Of a stretch of DNA of 14,030 nt, positions 7,997 to 14,030 are shown one piece after another. Below the pieces are notes generated by a model, which worked only from the letters and a program-made list of their open reading frames with translations, searched no databases and was not told where the DNA came from. The position numbers and the translations under genes were made by a program. Source of the stretch: Gallionellales bacterium UBA7399 (GTDB lineage: Bacteria; Pseudomonadota; Gammaproteobacteria; Burkholderiales; Gallionellaceae); contig DKNB01000079.1 of assembly GCA_002470125.1 (NCBI GenBank), positions 260 to 14,289 on the forward strand. Direction: 5' to 3'. The stretch's first letter is position 1. Each line of letters begins with the position of its first letter.

Positions 7997-8863
7997 TTAG
8001 GCCTGGGGCTTGAGCGACAGCGCGTGTTGATAGAGTTCGTTTCGGCTCGTCCCAGTAATTCGTACGGCAAGCTGCACCGCCTGCTTGAGCGGAAGCTCTT
8101 CTAGTAACGTCGCCAAAAGGCTCTCGGTCTCGGCACCTAATCCACCCTGTCGCGCAGTTGCGCCGGAGAGCAGCAATACAAATTCACCACGTTGGCGGTT
8201 TGGGTCGTCGTTCAGCCAGGCCAGGGCCTCCGCAAGGGTGCATCTGTGGATGCTCTCAAAGAGCTTGGTGATTTCGCGTGCGAATATAATTTGTCGCTCG
8301 CCACCGAAGGTATTTTGCAGGTCGAGCACACACTCCAGTATGCGGTGCGGGGCCTCATAAAATATTAATGTGTAGGGCAGTGTCGCGAGCCCCTGTAGTG
8401 TGCGACAGCGTGCGGCCGACTTGTTTGGCAGGAACCCATAAAACAGAAAGTGCGGCGCTGACAGGCCCGCGGCTGACAGGCCCGCCAGTGCGGCGTTCGC
8501 ACCGGGGATCGGAATCACACGATGGCCGGCAGCGCGCACCCCTTCAACCAGCAGTGCACCAGGATCGCTGATTGTTGGGGTGCCCGCGTCTGACACCAAG
8601 GCAACCGACCGACCCCTAGACAGCAGCGCGATCACCTTCTCTGCCGCGGCCTGCTCATTGTGTTGATGCAGCGCCATAAGCCTGCTCGCCGCAATGGAGT
8701 AGTGCGTCAGCAGGTTTGCGGTATTTTGCGTGTTCTCAGCAGCAATCTTGTCCACAGACATCAGCACGTCCAGCGCGCGCAGACTGATGTCTCGCAGGTT
8801 CCCAATTGGAGTGGCAACCACATACAACGCACACTCTATCTTTTGTTTTTGCCCGCTATGCAC
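7997..8863 (-). CDS. rsmI: 16S rRNA (cytidine1402-2'-O)-methyltransferase
   Basis: RsmI uses S-adenosylmethionine to methylate the 2'-O of C1402 in 16S rRNA, at the ribosomal P site. The product is 288 residues with the tetrapyrrole-methylase-like fold. Visible motifs are YVVATPIGNLRDISLRAL (14-31), LVSDAGTPTISDPG, PIPGANAALAGLSAAG, FYGFLP, FYEAPHRI and FAREITKLFE. The start is GTG 8863, preceded by AAGGGGGG a few nt upstream. One oddity: the normally very conserved AEDTR motif reads AENTQ here (residues 42-46), with Asp to Asn and Arg to Gln. The rest of the protein is intact, so I still call it RsmI, with altered activity possible. It heads a leftward group with pyrC. Confidence 0.95.
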   Translation of the reverse strand: MHSGQKQKIECALYVVATPIGNLRDISLRALDVLMSVDKIAAENTQNTANLLTHYSIAASRLMALHQHNEQAAAEKVIALLSRGRSVALVSDAGTPTISDPGALLVEGVRAAGHRVIPIPGANAALAGLSAAGLSAPHFLFYGFLPNKSAARCRTLQGLATLPYTLIFYEAPHRILECVLDLQNTFGGERQIIFAREITKLFESIHRCTLAEALAWLNDDPNRQRGEFVLLLSGATARQGGLGAETESLLATLLEELPLKQAVQLAVRITGTSRNELYQHALSLKPQA

Positions 8864-8900
8864 TGGCCCCCCTTGTCTGTTTCAGTGATTCGTCACCCTA

Positions 8901-8906
8901 ACTATA
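8901..8906 (-). promoter_or_regulatory. Possible -10 element for rsmI-pyrC
   Basis: On the minus strand this reads TATAGT, one base from the sigma-70 -10 consensus. It lies 38 nt before the GTG start of rsmI, giving a leader of about 30 nt. No convincing -35 is seen at 16-18 nt spacing, so the call is weak. Confidence 0.3.
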
Positions 8907-9124
8907 CGCGAGCGTCAGGGCGCACACATATGCAGCGCCTGTGTCGCGGCCCCTTCGATCAGTCATTTTACTTAAATAATTAACGGGTTGTCCGTAATTT
9001 GCGTGCTCGCCTGAAGCTGGCGGGACGGCCCCTGAGCCGGCATGGCAAAAACGCTTTTATCCCTTAAATTCGGGTAAGATTCATACCTATTGTTACAGAT
9101 GCTCGGTGGCGACGATCCGCCTGA

Positions 9125-9142
9125 CAGGGCTGGCACGCCCTG
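9125..9142 (+). promoter_or_regulatory. Small hairpin in the 5' leader of the dolP-like gene
   Basis: CAGGGC (9125-9130) pairs perfectly with GCCCTG (9137-9142) around the loop TGGCAC. It ends 12 nt before the strong ribosome site GGGAGG (9155-9160). An A/T-rich stretch rather than a T-run follows, so it is not a typical terminator. Any role in translation is inference. Confidence 0.3.
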
Positions 9143-9165
9143 ATTAAAATTAATGGGAGGGAAGT

Positions 9166-9735
9166 ATGCGTTACTTTAATTGCCTGTGGTTGATGCTTGC
9201 AGTGCTCTTGGTACAGGGCTGCGTTCCAATAGTTGCTGGCGGCGTCGGTGCGAGCGCACTGGTGTTATCGGATCGCCGCACGAGCGGGATCATCATAGAA
9301 GATCAAAATATTGAGAGTAAGGCGCTTGGTCAGATAGACGCCCAATACCAGAAGACGGTGCACGTCAACGTCACCAGCTTTAATCGTGCTGTGCTCATTA
9401 CAGGTCAGGTGCCCAATGAAACAATCAAGGCCGACATCGGGAAGCTGGTTTCGACCCTGACGAACGTGAAGAGCGTGACCAACGAGCTGCAAATACTGGC
9501 CCTTACGGATTTTTCTTGGCGTAGCAACGATGCCATGATTACGGCCAACATTAAGATGCGGTTTGTAAGCAATGGCCAGGGATTTAAGGCTGAAAATGTA
9601 AAGGTGGTCACCGAAAACAGCTCGGTATTTTTGATGGGCTTGGTGTATCACAAGGAGGCTGACGCTGCCACACAGATCGCCGGTGGCTCGAAAGGTGTCG
9701 AGCGTGTGGTGAAGGTGTTCGAGTACCTCGACTAG
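9166..9735 (+). CDS. dolP: Two-BON-domain outer-membrane lipoprotein (DolP/YraP type)
   Basis: The 189-residue product (E. coli DolP 191) starts with a lipoprotein signal peptide, MRYFNCLWLMLAVLLVQGC, with the lipobox LVQG before Cys19, so it should be lipid-anchored facing the periplasm. Two BON domains follow. The first spans about 45-110 (IDAQYQKTVHVNVTSFNRAV, then TGQVPNE and LTNVKSVTNELQI). The second spans about 118-186 (NIKMRFVS, then VFLMGLVYHKEADAAT and GVERVVKVFEYLD). In E. coli this protein binds anionic phospholipids and supports outer-membrane integrity and BAM function; that role is carried over by homology. ATG 9166 has the strong ribosome site GGGAGG at 9155-9160. It lies near rsmI as in E. 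coli, but in divergent orientation and without yraN or diaA between. Confidence 0.88.
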   Translation: MRYFNCLWLMLAVLLVQGCVPIVAGGVGASALVLSDRRTSGIIIEDQNIESKALGQIDAQYQKTVHVNVTSFNRAVLITGQVPNETIKADIGKLVSTLTNVKSVTNELQILALTDFSWRSNDAMITANIKMRFVSNGQGFKAENVKVVTENSSVFLMGLVYHKEADAATQIAGGSKGVERVVKVFEYLD

Positions 9736-9802
9736 GTATAGTTAATTTGCCGACCCAGCGCGCCGAGGTGGCGTCGCTGAGCAAGGCGTGCGTGTCCATT
9801 TG

Positions 9803-10171
9803 ATGTCCACCCTCAATCCCACAGAGATCACCCTGCACCAAGAATCGAAGCTGCTAGAGGTGGCCTTTGATGACGGCTCGCGCTATCGTCTGCCGTACGA
9901 GTTCTTGCGGGTGCACTCCCCTTCTGCCGCTGTGCGAGGGCACGGCCCCAGCCAAGAGGTGCTGCAGGTGGGCAAGCAAGACGTTGGCGTGCTCGATGTT
10001 CAGTCGGTGGGTAGCTATGCCATCAAGATTGTTTTTGATGATGGCCACAACACGGGTCTGTACTCATGGACGCTCTTGAGCGAGCTGGGTAGGCATCAGG
10101 ATGCGCTGTGGAGTGAGTACCTACGCAAGCTGGCGGAGGCGGGAGCAAGTCGTGCTCCGCAGGCCGCGTAA
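9803..10171 (+). CDS. DUF971 / GBBH-like N-terminal domain protein
   Basis: This 122-residue protein matches the DUF971 family (PF06155), whose fold resembles the N-terminal zinc-ribbon-like part of gamma-butyrobetaine hydroxylase. Typical features are TEITLHQESKLLEVAFDDGS, LPYEFLRVHSPSA, the strongly conserved GHGPSQEVLQ, and SYAIKIVFDDGHNTGLYSW. There are no cysteines, so any metal binding of the eukaryotic relatives is absent. I chose ATG 9803 because family similarity begins right after it; GTG 9788 is an in-frame alternative adding five residues. Neither has a strong ribosome site. A TATAGT at 9737-9742 could be a -10 but has no clear -35. It lies 28 nt upstream of ubiE, a pairing I recall from other betaproteobacteria. 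Function is unknown; a link to ubiquinone synthesis is inference from position. Confidence 0.88.
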   Translation: MSTLNPTEITLHQESKLLEVAFDDGSRYRLPYEFLRVHSPSAAVRGHGPSQEVLQVGKQDVGVLDVQSVGSYAIKIVFDDGHNTGLYSWTLLSELGRHQDALWSEYLRKLAEAGASRAPQAA

Positions 10172-10199
10172 AAATAGATAACGAAATTAAATAAAGAAG

Positions 10200-10934
10200 A
10201 TGAATAAAACGACACACTTCGGGTTCTCAACTGTTGCGGAAACAGAAAAGGCTCAGCGCGTAGCGGAGGTGTTTACATCGGTCGCCGGCAAGTATGACGT
10301 CATGAATGATCTCATGTCGCTCGGCCTGCATAGGCTGTGGAAGCGGTCCGCTATACAAATCAGCGTGGTCAGGGCGGGAGAGCGGGTGCTGGATGTGGCA
10401 GGGGGATCAGGCGATCTTTCTCGCCAGTTCGCTCGCCGTGTTGGGGAAGATGGGCAGGTTTGGCTTACCGACATCAACAAGGCCATGCTGCGCGTCGGCC
10501 GAGACCGTCTAATTGATGAGGGCGCGAGCATGCCGGTTGCCCAGTGCGACGCGGAGCACTTGCCGTTCCCGTCCAACTACTTTAACTGTGTCAGCATTGC
10601 CTTCGGGCTGCGTAATGTGACCCACAAGGATGCCGCCCTGCGTGAGATGCAGCGCGTCCTTAAGCCAGGCGGTCGCCTGCTGGTCCTAGAGTTTTCCAAG
10701 GTATGGAAGCCATGCGAGCCGCTGTATGACGCCTACTCGTTTAAGCTCTTGCCAAGACTTGGCCAGCTTATTGCTAACGACTCTGAGAGCTATCGTTATC
10801 TGGCAGAGTCCATCCGGATGCACCCTTCACAGGAGGAGCTTAAGGGCATGATGGAGGATGCTGGGCTGTCTCGTGTAGAGTACTTTAATCTTAGTGCTGG
10901 GGTTGTGGCCCTGCACAGGGGCTATAAAATTTAA
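10200..10934 (+). CDS. ubiE: Ubiquinone/menaquinone C-methyltransferase
   Basis: UbiE is a SAM-dependent C-methyltransferase that methylates the benzoquinol ring (DDMQH2 step of ubiquinone; also demethylmenaquinol where menaquinone is made). The product has 244 residues (E. coli 251). The family signature YDVMNDLMSLGLHRLWKR lies at about 34-51. The SAM-binding motif I is DVAGGSGDLS, motif II includes AEHLPFPSNYFN, and VSIAFGLRNVTHKD and RVLKPGGRLLVLEFSK follow. The end, NLSAGVVALHRGYKI, is typical. The ribosome site is poor: AAAGAAG abuts the ATG. Frame and family length both support ATG 10200. It stands between the DUF971 gene and the Tim44-like gene. No menaquinone genes are seen here, so the ubiquinone role is the safer one. 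Confidence 0.97.
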   Translation: MNKTTHFGFSTVAETEKAQRVAEVFTSVAGKYDVMNDLMSLGLHRLWKRSAIQISVVRAGERVLDVAGGSGDLSRQFARRVGEDGQVWLTDINKAMLRVGRDRLIDEGASMPVAQCDAEHLPFPSNYFNCVSIAFGLRNVTHKDAALREMQRVLKPGGRLLVLEFSKVWKPCEPLYDAYSFKLLPRLGQLIANDSESYRYLAESIRMHPSQEELKGMMEDAGLSRVEYFNLSAGVVALHRGYKI

Positions 10935-10991
10935 TTCGGGCTGCACCCCATCATAGGGCCATCGTGGTGTCTCTCGGCCACCAAAATGTAG

Positions 10992-11000
10992 TGCTATACT
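10992..11000 (+). promoter_or_regulatory. Extended -10 promoter candidate for the Tim44-like gene
   Basis: TGCTATACT fits an extended -10 element (TG, one base, TATACT), nearly the same as the one before glmU. It lies 38 nt ahead of ATG 11039, so a leader of about 32 nt is expected. No -35 is seen. If real, the Tim44-like gene, ubiJ and perhaps ubiB are transcribed separately from ubiE. Confidence 0.45.
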
Positions 11001-11038
11001 TTGCCTGCTTTGTTGTTAATTATTAGAAGGGGTACATC

Positions 11039-11878
11039 ATGAAACGTTTCCCGTTATTTTTGGCGCTTGTCGTGGCTGGCTTTGTGATGCTCTCTGGTGC
11101 CGCCGAGGCCAAGCGTATGGGTGGGGGTGGTAACGTTGGCCATCAGCGTACAATGAGTCCGCAGGCACCTAAGGCACCAGCTGCCGCCCCGGTGCCGGCC
11201 GCCCCTGCTGCGCCTGCGGCGGGCAATAAGTGGCTAGGCCCGCTGGCCGGCTTGGCAATAGGCGCAGGACTGGGTGCGATGTTCGCCGGCGGCCTTGGCG
11301 GCCTTGGCGGCGCAATGGGCGGGATTCTGATGGCGCTCCTGGCCGCGGCCGTAGTGATGTTTTTGATCGCTAAGTTCCGCAAGCCACAATCCCAGCAGCC
11401 CGCCATGCAGTACGCGGGTGGCGGATCATCCTACCAGCCGAGACAAGAGCCATTTGTCGGTGGCACCGCCTCTGCCGCCCCCCAACCGATCGACAATAGC
11501 GGCATCCCGGACGGATTCCCGACGGAGGCATTCTTGCGTAGCGCAAAGACCTCATTCATTCGACTGCAGGCTGCGAATGATCGCAAGGACCTTGACGATA
11601 TTCGTGAGTACACGACGCCAGAGATGTTTGCCGAAATATCTATGCAGCTACAGGAACGTGGTGACGCGCCACAAAAGACAGATGTGTTAACGATCGATAC
11701 TCAAATTATTGAGGTGGTCAACGAGCATGACAATGCCATCGTTAGCGTTCGCATGAGTGGTCAGTTGCGTGAAAATAATGACGCGCCAGAGATATTCGAT
11801 GAAATTTGGCACGTGCAAAAAAATCTACGTGATGACAAGGCGGTTTGGTTGCTGTCTGGGATTCAGCAGTCGGTGTAG
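11039..11878 (+). CDS. Tim44-like domain membrane protein
   Basis: The 279-residue protein has four parts. Residues 1-24 are a signal sequence (MKRFPLFLALVVAGFVMLSG, then AAEA). Residues about 38-62 form a Pro/Ala-rich linker (PQAPKAPAAAPVPAAPAAPA). Residues about 66-113 are Gly-rich and hydrophobic, able to span the membrane (GLAIGAGLGAMFAGG, then ILMALLAAAVVMFLIAKF). Residues about 165-279 form a Tim44-like domain (FLRSAKTSFIRLQAANDRKD, YTTPEMF, FDEIWHVQKN, WLLSGIQQ). Mitochondrial Tim44 recruits Hsp70 to the import pore through this domain type; the bacterial role is not established. The ATG follows a good AGAAGGGG ribosome site. The ubiJ start lies 2 nt after the stop, so translation is probably coupled. 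The position between ubiE and ubiJ suggests, but does not prove, a role with the ubiquinone machinery. Confidence 0.88.
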   Translation: MKRFPLFLALVVAGFVMLSGAAEAKRMGGGGNVGHQRTMSPQAPKAPAAAPVPAAPAAPAAGNKWLGPLAGLAIGAGLGAMFAGGLGGLGGAMGGILMALLAAAVVMFLIAKFRKPQSQQPAMQYAGGGSSYQPRQEPFVGGTASAAPQPIDNSGIPDGFPTEAFLRSAKTSFIRLQAANDRKDLDDIREYTTPEMFAEISMQLQERGDAPQKTDVLTIDTQIIEVVNEHDNAIVSVRMSGQLRENNDAPEIFDEIWHVQKNLRDDKAVWLLSGIQQSV

Positions 11879-11880
11879 TT

Positions 11881-12456
11881 ATGGTACCTGGGCCAACCGC
11901 TGCCATTATCAATCACCTGCTTGTTCAGAGTGGCTGGGCACTGCAAAGGCTGGCGGTCCACGCAGGGAAAACGGCGCGATTTAATGTCGCGCCGTTTTCG
12001 ATTGCCTATACCGTACAGCTTGATGGCAGACTCGTTGCTGTGACGTCGGACGACGCAGATGCCGACGCAACCTGTACCATCCCGCCCTCATTGCTGCCGC
12101 GCTTGGCGGTGCATGACGAGACGGCTTTTGCACAAATCGAGGGCCGCGGTGATGCCGCGCTGCTGGCTGAAATTTTTTATCTTAGTCGCCACCTGAGCTG
12201 GGATGCGGCGGAAGACCTAAGTCGGGTGACGGGCGACATTGCTGCCGAACGCATTGTGCAGTACGCAAAGGTAAGCAAGAAGCACGCGCAGGATGCGGTG
12301 CTTAATTTTTCGCAGGCACTGGCGGAGTACTGGACGGAGGAGCGCCCGCTGATTGCCAAGGCGACCCACGTCACAGATTTTGTGCAACAGGTAGACGGCC
12401 TGCGTGACAATGTGGCACGTCTAGAGCAGCGTATCAATCGCCTGTTTGTCCCTTAA
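11881..12456 (+). CDS. ubiJ: Ubiquinone biosynthesis accessory factor, SCP2-domain
   Basis: UbiJ is a non-enzymatic cytosolic factor that, with UbiK, binds lipid intermediates and helps organise the Ubi enzyme complex. From ATG 11881 the product has 191 residues (E. coli 201). The N-terminal SCP2-like lipid-binding domain covers about 15-110 (VTSDDADADATCTIPPSLLPRL is typical). VTGDIAAERI matches the conserved TGDIAAE of E. coli UbiJ. The C-terminal end is a predicted coiled coil (FVQQVDGLRDNVARLEQRI). The frame is open upstream to GTG 11845, but that would overlap the Tim44-like gene by 34 nt. The ATG two bases after its stop fits coupling and family length. A perfect 13-bp inverted repeat lies within codons 29-40 (11967-11999). 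Confidence 0.92.
   Translation: MVPGPTAAIINHLLVQSGWALQRLAVHAGKTARFNVAPFSIAYTVQLDGRLVAVTSDDADADATCTIPPSLLPRLAVHDETAFAQIEGRGDAALLAEIFYLSRHLSWDAAEDLSRVTGDIAAERIVQYAKVSKKHAQDAVLNFSQALAEYWTEERPLIAKATHVTDFVQQVDGLRDNVARLEQRINRLFVP
11967..11999 (+). repeat. Perfect 13-bp inverted repeat inside ubiJ, terminator-like
   Basis: GAAAACGGCGCGA (11967-11979) and TCGCGCCGTTTTC (11987-11999) are exact reverse complements separated by the 7-nt loop TTTAATG. The A4 and T4 ends flanking a GC-rich core give the form of an intrinsic terminator or attenuator, although the T-run is only four bases and is followed by CGATT. It lies 86 nt after the ubiJ start codon and is fully translated (K-T-A-R-F-N-V-A-P-F). Confidence 0.8.
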
Positions 12457-12634
12457 GGCTCGCGTCAACTCTCAGTAGTCCCCGGTGACACCGATCAGAT
12501 TCGCGATTGGTTTGTGTGGCTTATAAGTGTCAAAAGATTGGGGCAGAACAGCGTGTTACTAAAATTAAAAAATGGCGGCAACCTTAAGACGTGCCGCGTA
12601 GCCTACAGAACAATAAAGTCTTTATAAGATCACC
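12457..12634. other. Unusually long ubiJ-ubiB intergenic spacer
   Basis: These 178 nt are less GC-rich than the genes around them. They contain a possible sigma-70 promoter (12538-12565), a hairpin with GCGGCA (12575-12580) and TGCCGC (12592-12597), and a nine-codon frame at 12572-12601 (MAATLRRAA) with no clear ribosome site. I see no real gene. Confidence 0.5.
12538..12565 (+). promoter_or_regulatory. Possible sigma-70 promoter for ubiB
   Basis: TTGGGG (12538-12543) could serve as -35 and TAAAAT (12560-12565) as -10, with a 16-nt spacer. The -35 matches consensus at only its first three positions. A start near 12572 would leave a leader of about 60 nt before ubiB, including the GCGGCA/TGCCGC hairpin. 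Confidence 0.3.
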
Positions 12635-14030
12635 ATGCGCCTGTTGCGACTGTTAAAAATAATTTTTGTCGTGTTGCGCTTCGGCCTGGACGAGTTTCTG
12701 CTTGCCCATCCACGCACGCGGTGGCTGCTTGCGCCAATCAATCTCCTGCTGTTTCTGCGTGACAGATCTACGCCACGCGCAGTAAGGCTGCGCTGCGCGC
12801 TAGAAAGCCTGGGTCCAATCTTTGTGAAGTTTGGACAGATGCTGTCCACCCGTCGCGACCTCATTCCGATGGATGTTGCCGACGAGCTCGCTAAGCTGCA
12901 GGACCAGGTGCCGCCGTTCCCCTCGGCCCAGGCCGTTGCCTTGCTAGAGGCCGCCTACAACAAAAAACTCAGCGAGGTGTTTTGTTCGTTTGAGCAGGTC
13001 CCGGTCGCCAGTGCCTCGGTGGCACAGGTGCACTTTGCGGTGTTGCCAAACGGACATGAGGTCGCAATAAAAATTCTGCGCCCCGGGATTGCCCGTGTCA
13101 TTGCGCACGATATTGCACTGCTCGATGCTTGCGCCGTCCTAATGGAGCGCTGCTGGGAGGACGGCAGACGACTTAGGCCGCGCAAGGTTGTGGAAGAATT
13201 TGAGAAGCACCTACGCAATGAGCTCGACCTAATGCGTGAGGCCTCTAGCGCTAGCCAGTTAAAGCGAAACTTTGCCAGCTCGGGGTTGTTGCTGGTGCCA
13301 GAGATTTATTGGGACTGGTGTACGGACAAGGTGATGGTGATGGAGCGCATGCATGGCCTGCCCGTCAACAATGCTGATGCGTTACGTGCGGCCGGCATTA
13401 ACCTGCCCACGCTGGCGGCTAATGGCGTAGAAATTTTCTACACGCAGGTCTTTAGAGACGGCTTTTTTCATGCCGACATGCACCCGGGTAATGTTCAGGT
13501 GGCGGCCGATGGTCGCTATATTGCGCTGGACTTCGGCATTGTGGGCACGCTGACCGATACCGACAAAAACTACCTGGCACAAAACTTCCTGGCATTCTTT
13601 CGGCGCGATTACAAACGCGTCGCTGAAGTCCATGTGGAATCAGGCTGGGCACCCAAAACAACCCGGATTGATGAATTCGAATCAGCCATTCGTGCCGTTT
13701 GCGAACCTATCTTTGATCGACCCTTGAAAGATATTTCTTTTGGTCGTGTGTTGTTGCGTCTGTTTCAGACCTCACGTCGCTTCAATGTCGAAATACAGCC
13801 TCAGCTAGTGCTGCTGCAAAAAACACTACTCAATATTGAAGGCCTTGGCCGTCAGCTTGACCCTGATCTCGATCTGTGGAAAACCGCCAAACCTTTTCTC
13901 GAACGCTGGATGAGCGAGCAGATTGGCTGGCGTGGCCTGCGCAATCAACTGAAACGGGAAGCGCCCGCCTGGGTTTCCCTGTTACCCGCACTGCCCCGGC
14001 TGGCGCACCAGGCACTTAGCATGGATCACC
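12635..14030 (+). CDS. ubiB: Ubiquinone biosynthesis protein UbiB, ADCK/ABC1 family (3' truncated by window)
   Basis: UbiB is an atypical kinase-like ATPase of the ADCK/COQ8 family needed for ubiquinone synthesis. The first 465 codons are present, open to the window end; about 500-550 are usual, so the C-terminal membrane helices are missing. The family-specific motif FVKFGQMLSTRRDLIP (63-78) holds the KxGQ signature. The alanine-rich loop VASASVAQVH (124-133), Lys146 in VAIKILRPG, NELDL with the ExD motif (195-199), HADMHPGN (279-286) and DFGI (299-302) are all intact. ATG 12635 starts the conserved N-terminus (MRLLRLLKIIFVVLRFGLDE); its ribosome site is poor. From codon 311 onward codon choice changes sharply: Lys 8 of 8 AAA and Glu 9 of 10 GAA, against Lys 6 AAG to 4 AAA and Glu 13 GAG to 4 GAA before, by hand count. 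Confidence 0.96.
   Translation, partial: MRLLRLLKIIFVVLRFGLDEFLLAHPRTRWLLAPINLLLFLRDRSTPRAVRLRCALESLGPIFVKFGQMLSTRRDLIPMDVADELAKLQDQVPPFPSAQAVALLEAAYNKKLSEVFCSFEQVPVASASVAQVHFAVLPNGHEVAIKILRPGIARVIAHDIALLDACAVLMERCWEDGRRLRPRKVVEEFEKHLRNELDLMREASSASQLKRNFASSGLLLVPEIYWDWCTDKVMVMERMHGLPVNNADALRAAGINLPTLAANGVEIFYTQVFRDGFFHADMHPGNVQVAADGRYIALDFGIVGTLTDTDKNYLAQNFLAFFRRDYKRVAEVHVESGWAPKTTRIDEFESAIRAVCEPIFDRPLKDISFGRVLLRLFQTSRRFNVEIQPQLVLLQKTLLNIEGLGRQLDPDLDLWKTAKPFLERWMSEQIGWRGLRNQLKREAPAWVSLLPALPRLAHQALSMDH

Larger units (their letters stand above)
8864..9165. other. Divergent intergenic region without a gene
   Basis: These 302 nt separate the leftward rsmI from the rightward lipoprotein gene. I find no credible coding frame and no resemblance to RNase P RNA. 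It holds three small inverted repeats: 9006-9024 (6 pairs with one wobble), 9026-9039 (CGGC/GCCG) and 9125-9142. A TAAGAT at 9075-9080 could be a -10 for the lipoprotein gene, though no good -35 accompanies it. In many proteobacteria yraN and a gmhA/diaA gene lie between rsmI and dolP; neither is here. Confidence 0.6.

Noticed and set aside
8660..8983. 107-codon plus-strand frame entering the divergent spacer
   Set aside because: Most of it is antisense to rsmI; the remaining part has no conserved features.
8864..9165. Possible RNase P RNA (rnpB) next to rsmI, as in enteric bacteria
   Set aside because: The spacer is too short and lacks the conserved core sequences of bacterial RNase P RNA.
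10909..10935. CCCTG/CAGGG palindrome at the ubiE 3' end as a terminator
   Set aside because: The arms leave only a 2-nt loop, or need a shorter stem, and no T-run follows.
1..14030. Mobile elements, CRISPR, phage or toxin-antitoxin genes
   Set aside because: No transposase or integrase motifs, spaced direct repeats, or small paired toxin/antitoxin frames were seen; nearly all DNA is accounted for by conserved housekeeping genes.

Overview
This window looks like a chromosomal housekeeping segment of a betaproteobacterium. The GC content looks moderately high (not computed). The evidence is the protein types (AtpD beginning MSQGKIVQ, class-II PyrC, DolP-like two-BON lipoprotein, a surface-adhesin-E-type secreted protein) and the gene order DUF971 - ubiE - Tim44-like - ubiJ - ubiB, an arrangement I associate with Betaproteobacteria. 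The exact order or genus cannot be read from the sequence. I see no tRNA, rRNA, CRISPR array, insertion sequence, integrase or phage gene.

Layout. (1) Positions 1-3084, + strand: the end of the F1Fo ATP synthase operon (3' end of atpA, then atpG, atpD, atpC), closed by a strong intrinsic terminator at 3144-3171. (2) 3214-6432, + strand: glmU and glmS, 18 nt apart, which make UDP-N-acetylglucosamine for peptidoglycan and LPS. They probably start from an extended -10 promoter lying against the atp terminator. (3) 6473-8863, - strand: rsmI, pyrC and a small secreted protein, convergent with glmS. (4) 8864-9165: a 302-nt divergent intergenic region with several small hairpins and no gene. (5) 9166-10171, + strand: a DolP-type outer-membrane lipoprotein and a DUF971 protein. 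(6) 10200-14030, + strand: a ubiquinone cluster, ubiE, a Tim44-domain membrane protein, ubiJ and ubiB, the last cut by the window edge.

Functionally the window joins respiration (ATP synthase; ubiquinone synthesis and its accessory factors UbiJ and UbiB), envelope building (GlmU, GlmS, DolP), pyrimidine synthesis (PyrC) and ribosome modification (RsmI).

I found no convincing undescribed multi-gene system. The points that most deserve a second look are: a perfect 13-bp terminator-like inverted repeat inside the 5' part of ubiJ; an abrupt change of codon choice near 13,560 inside ubiB, suggesting recombination or a chimeric join; a two-residue departure from the EDTR motif in RsmI; and the Tim44-like protein lodged in the ubi cluster with its own apparent promoter.
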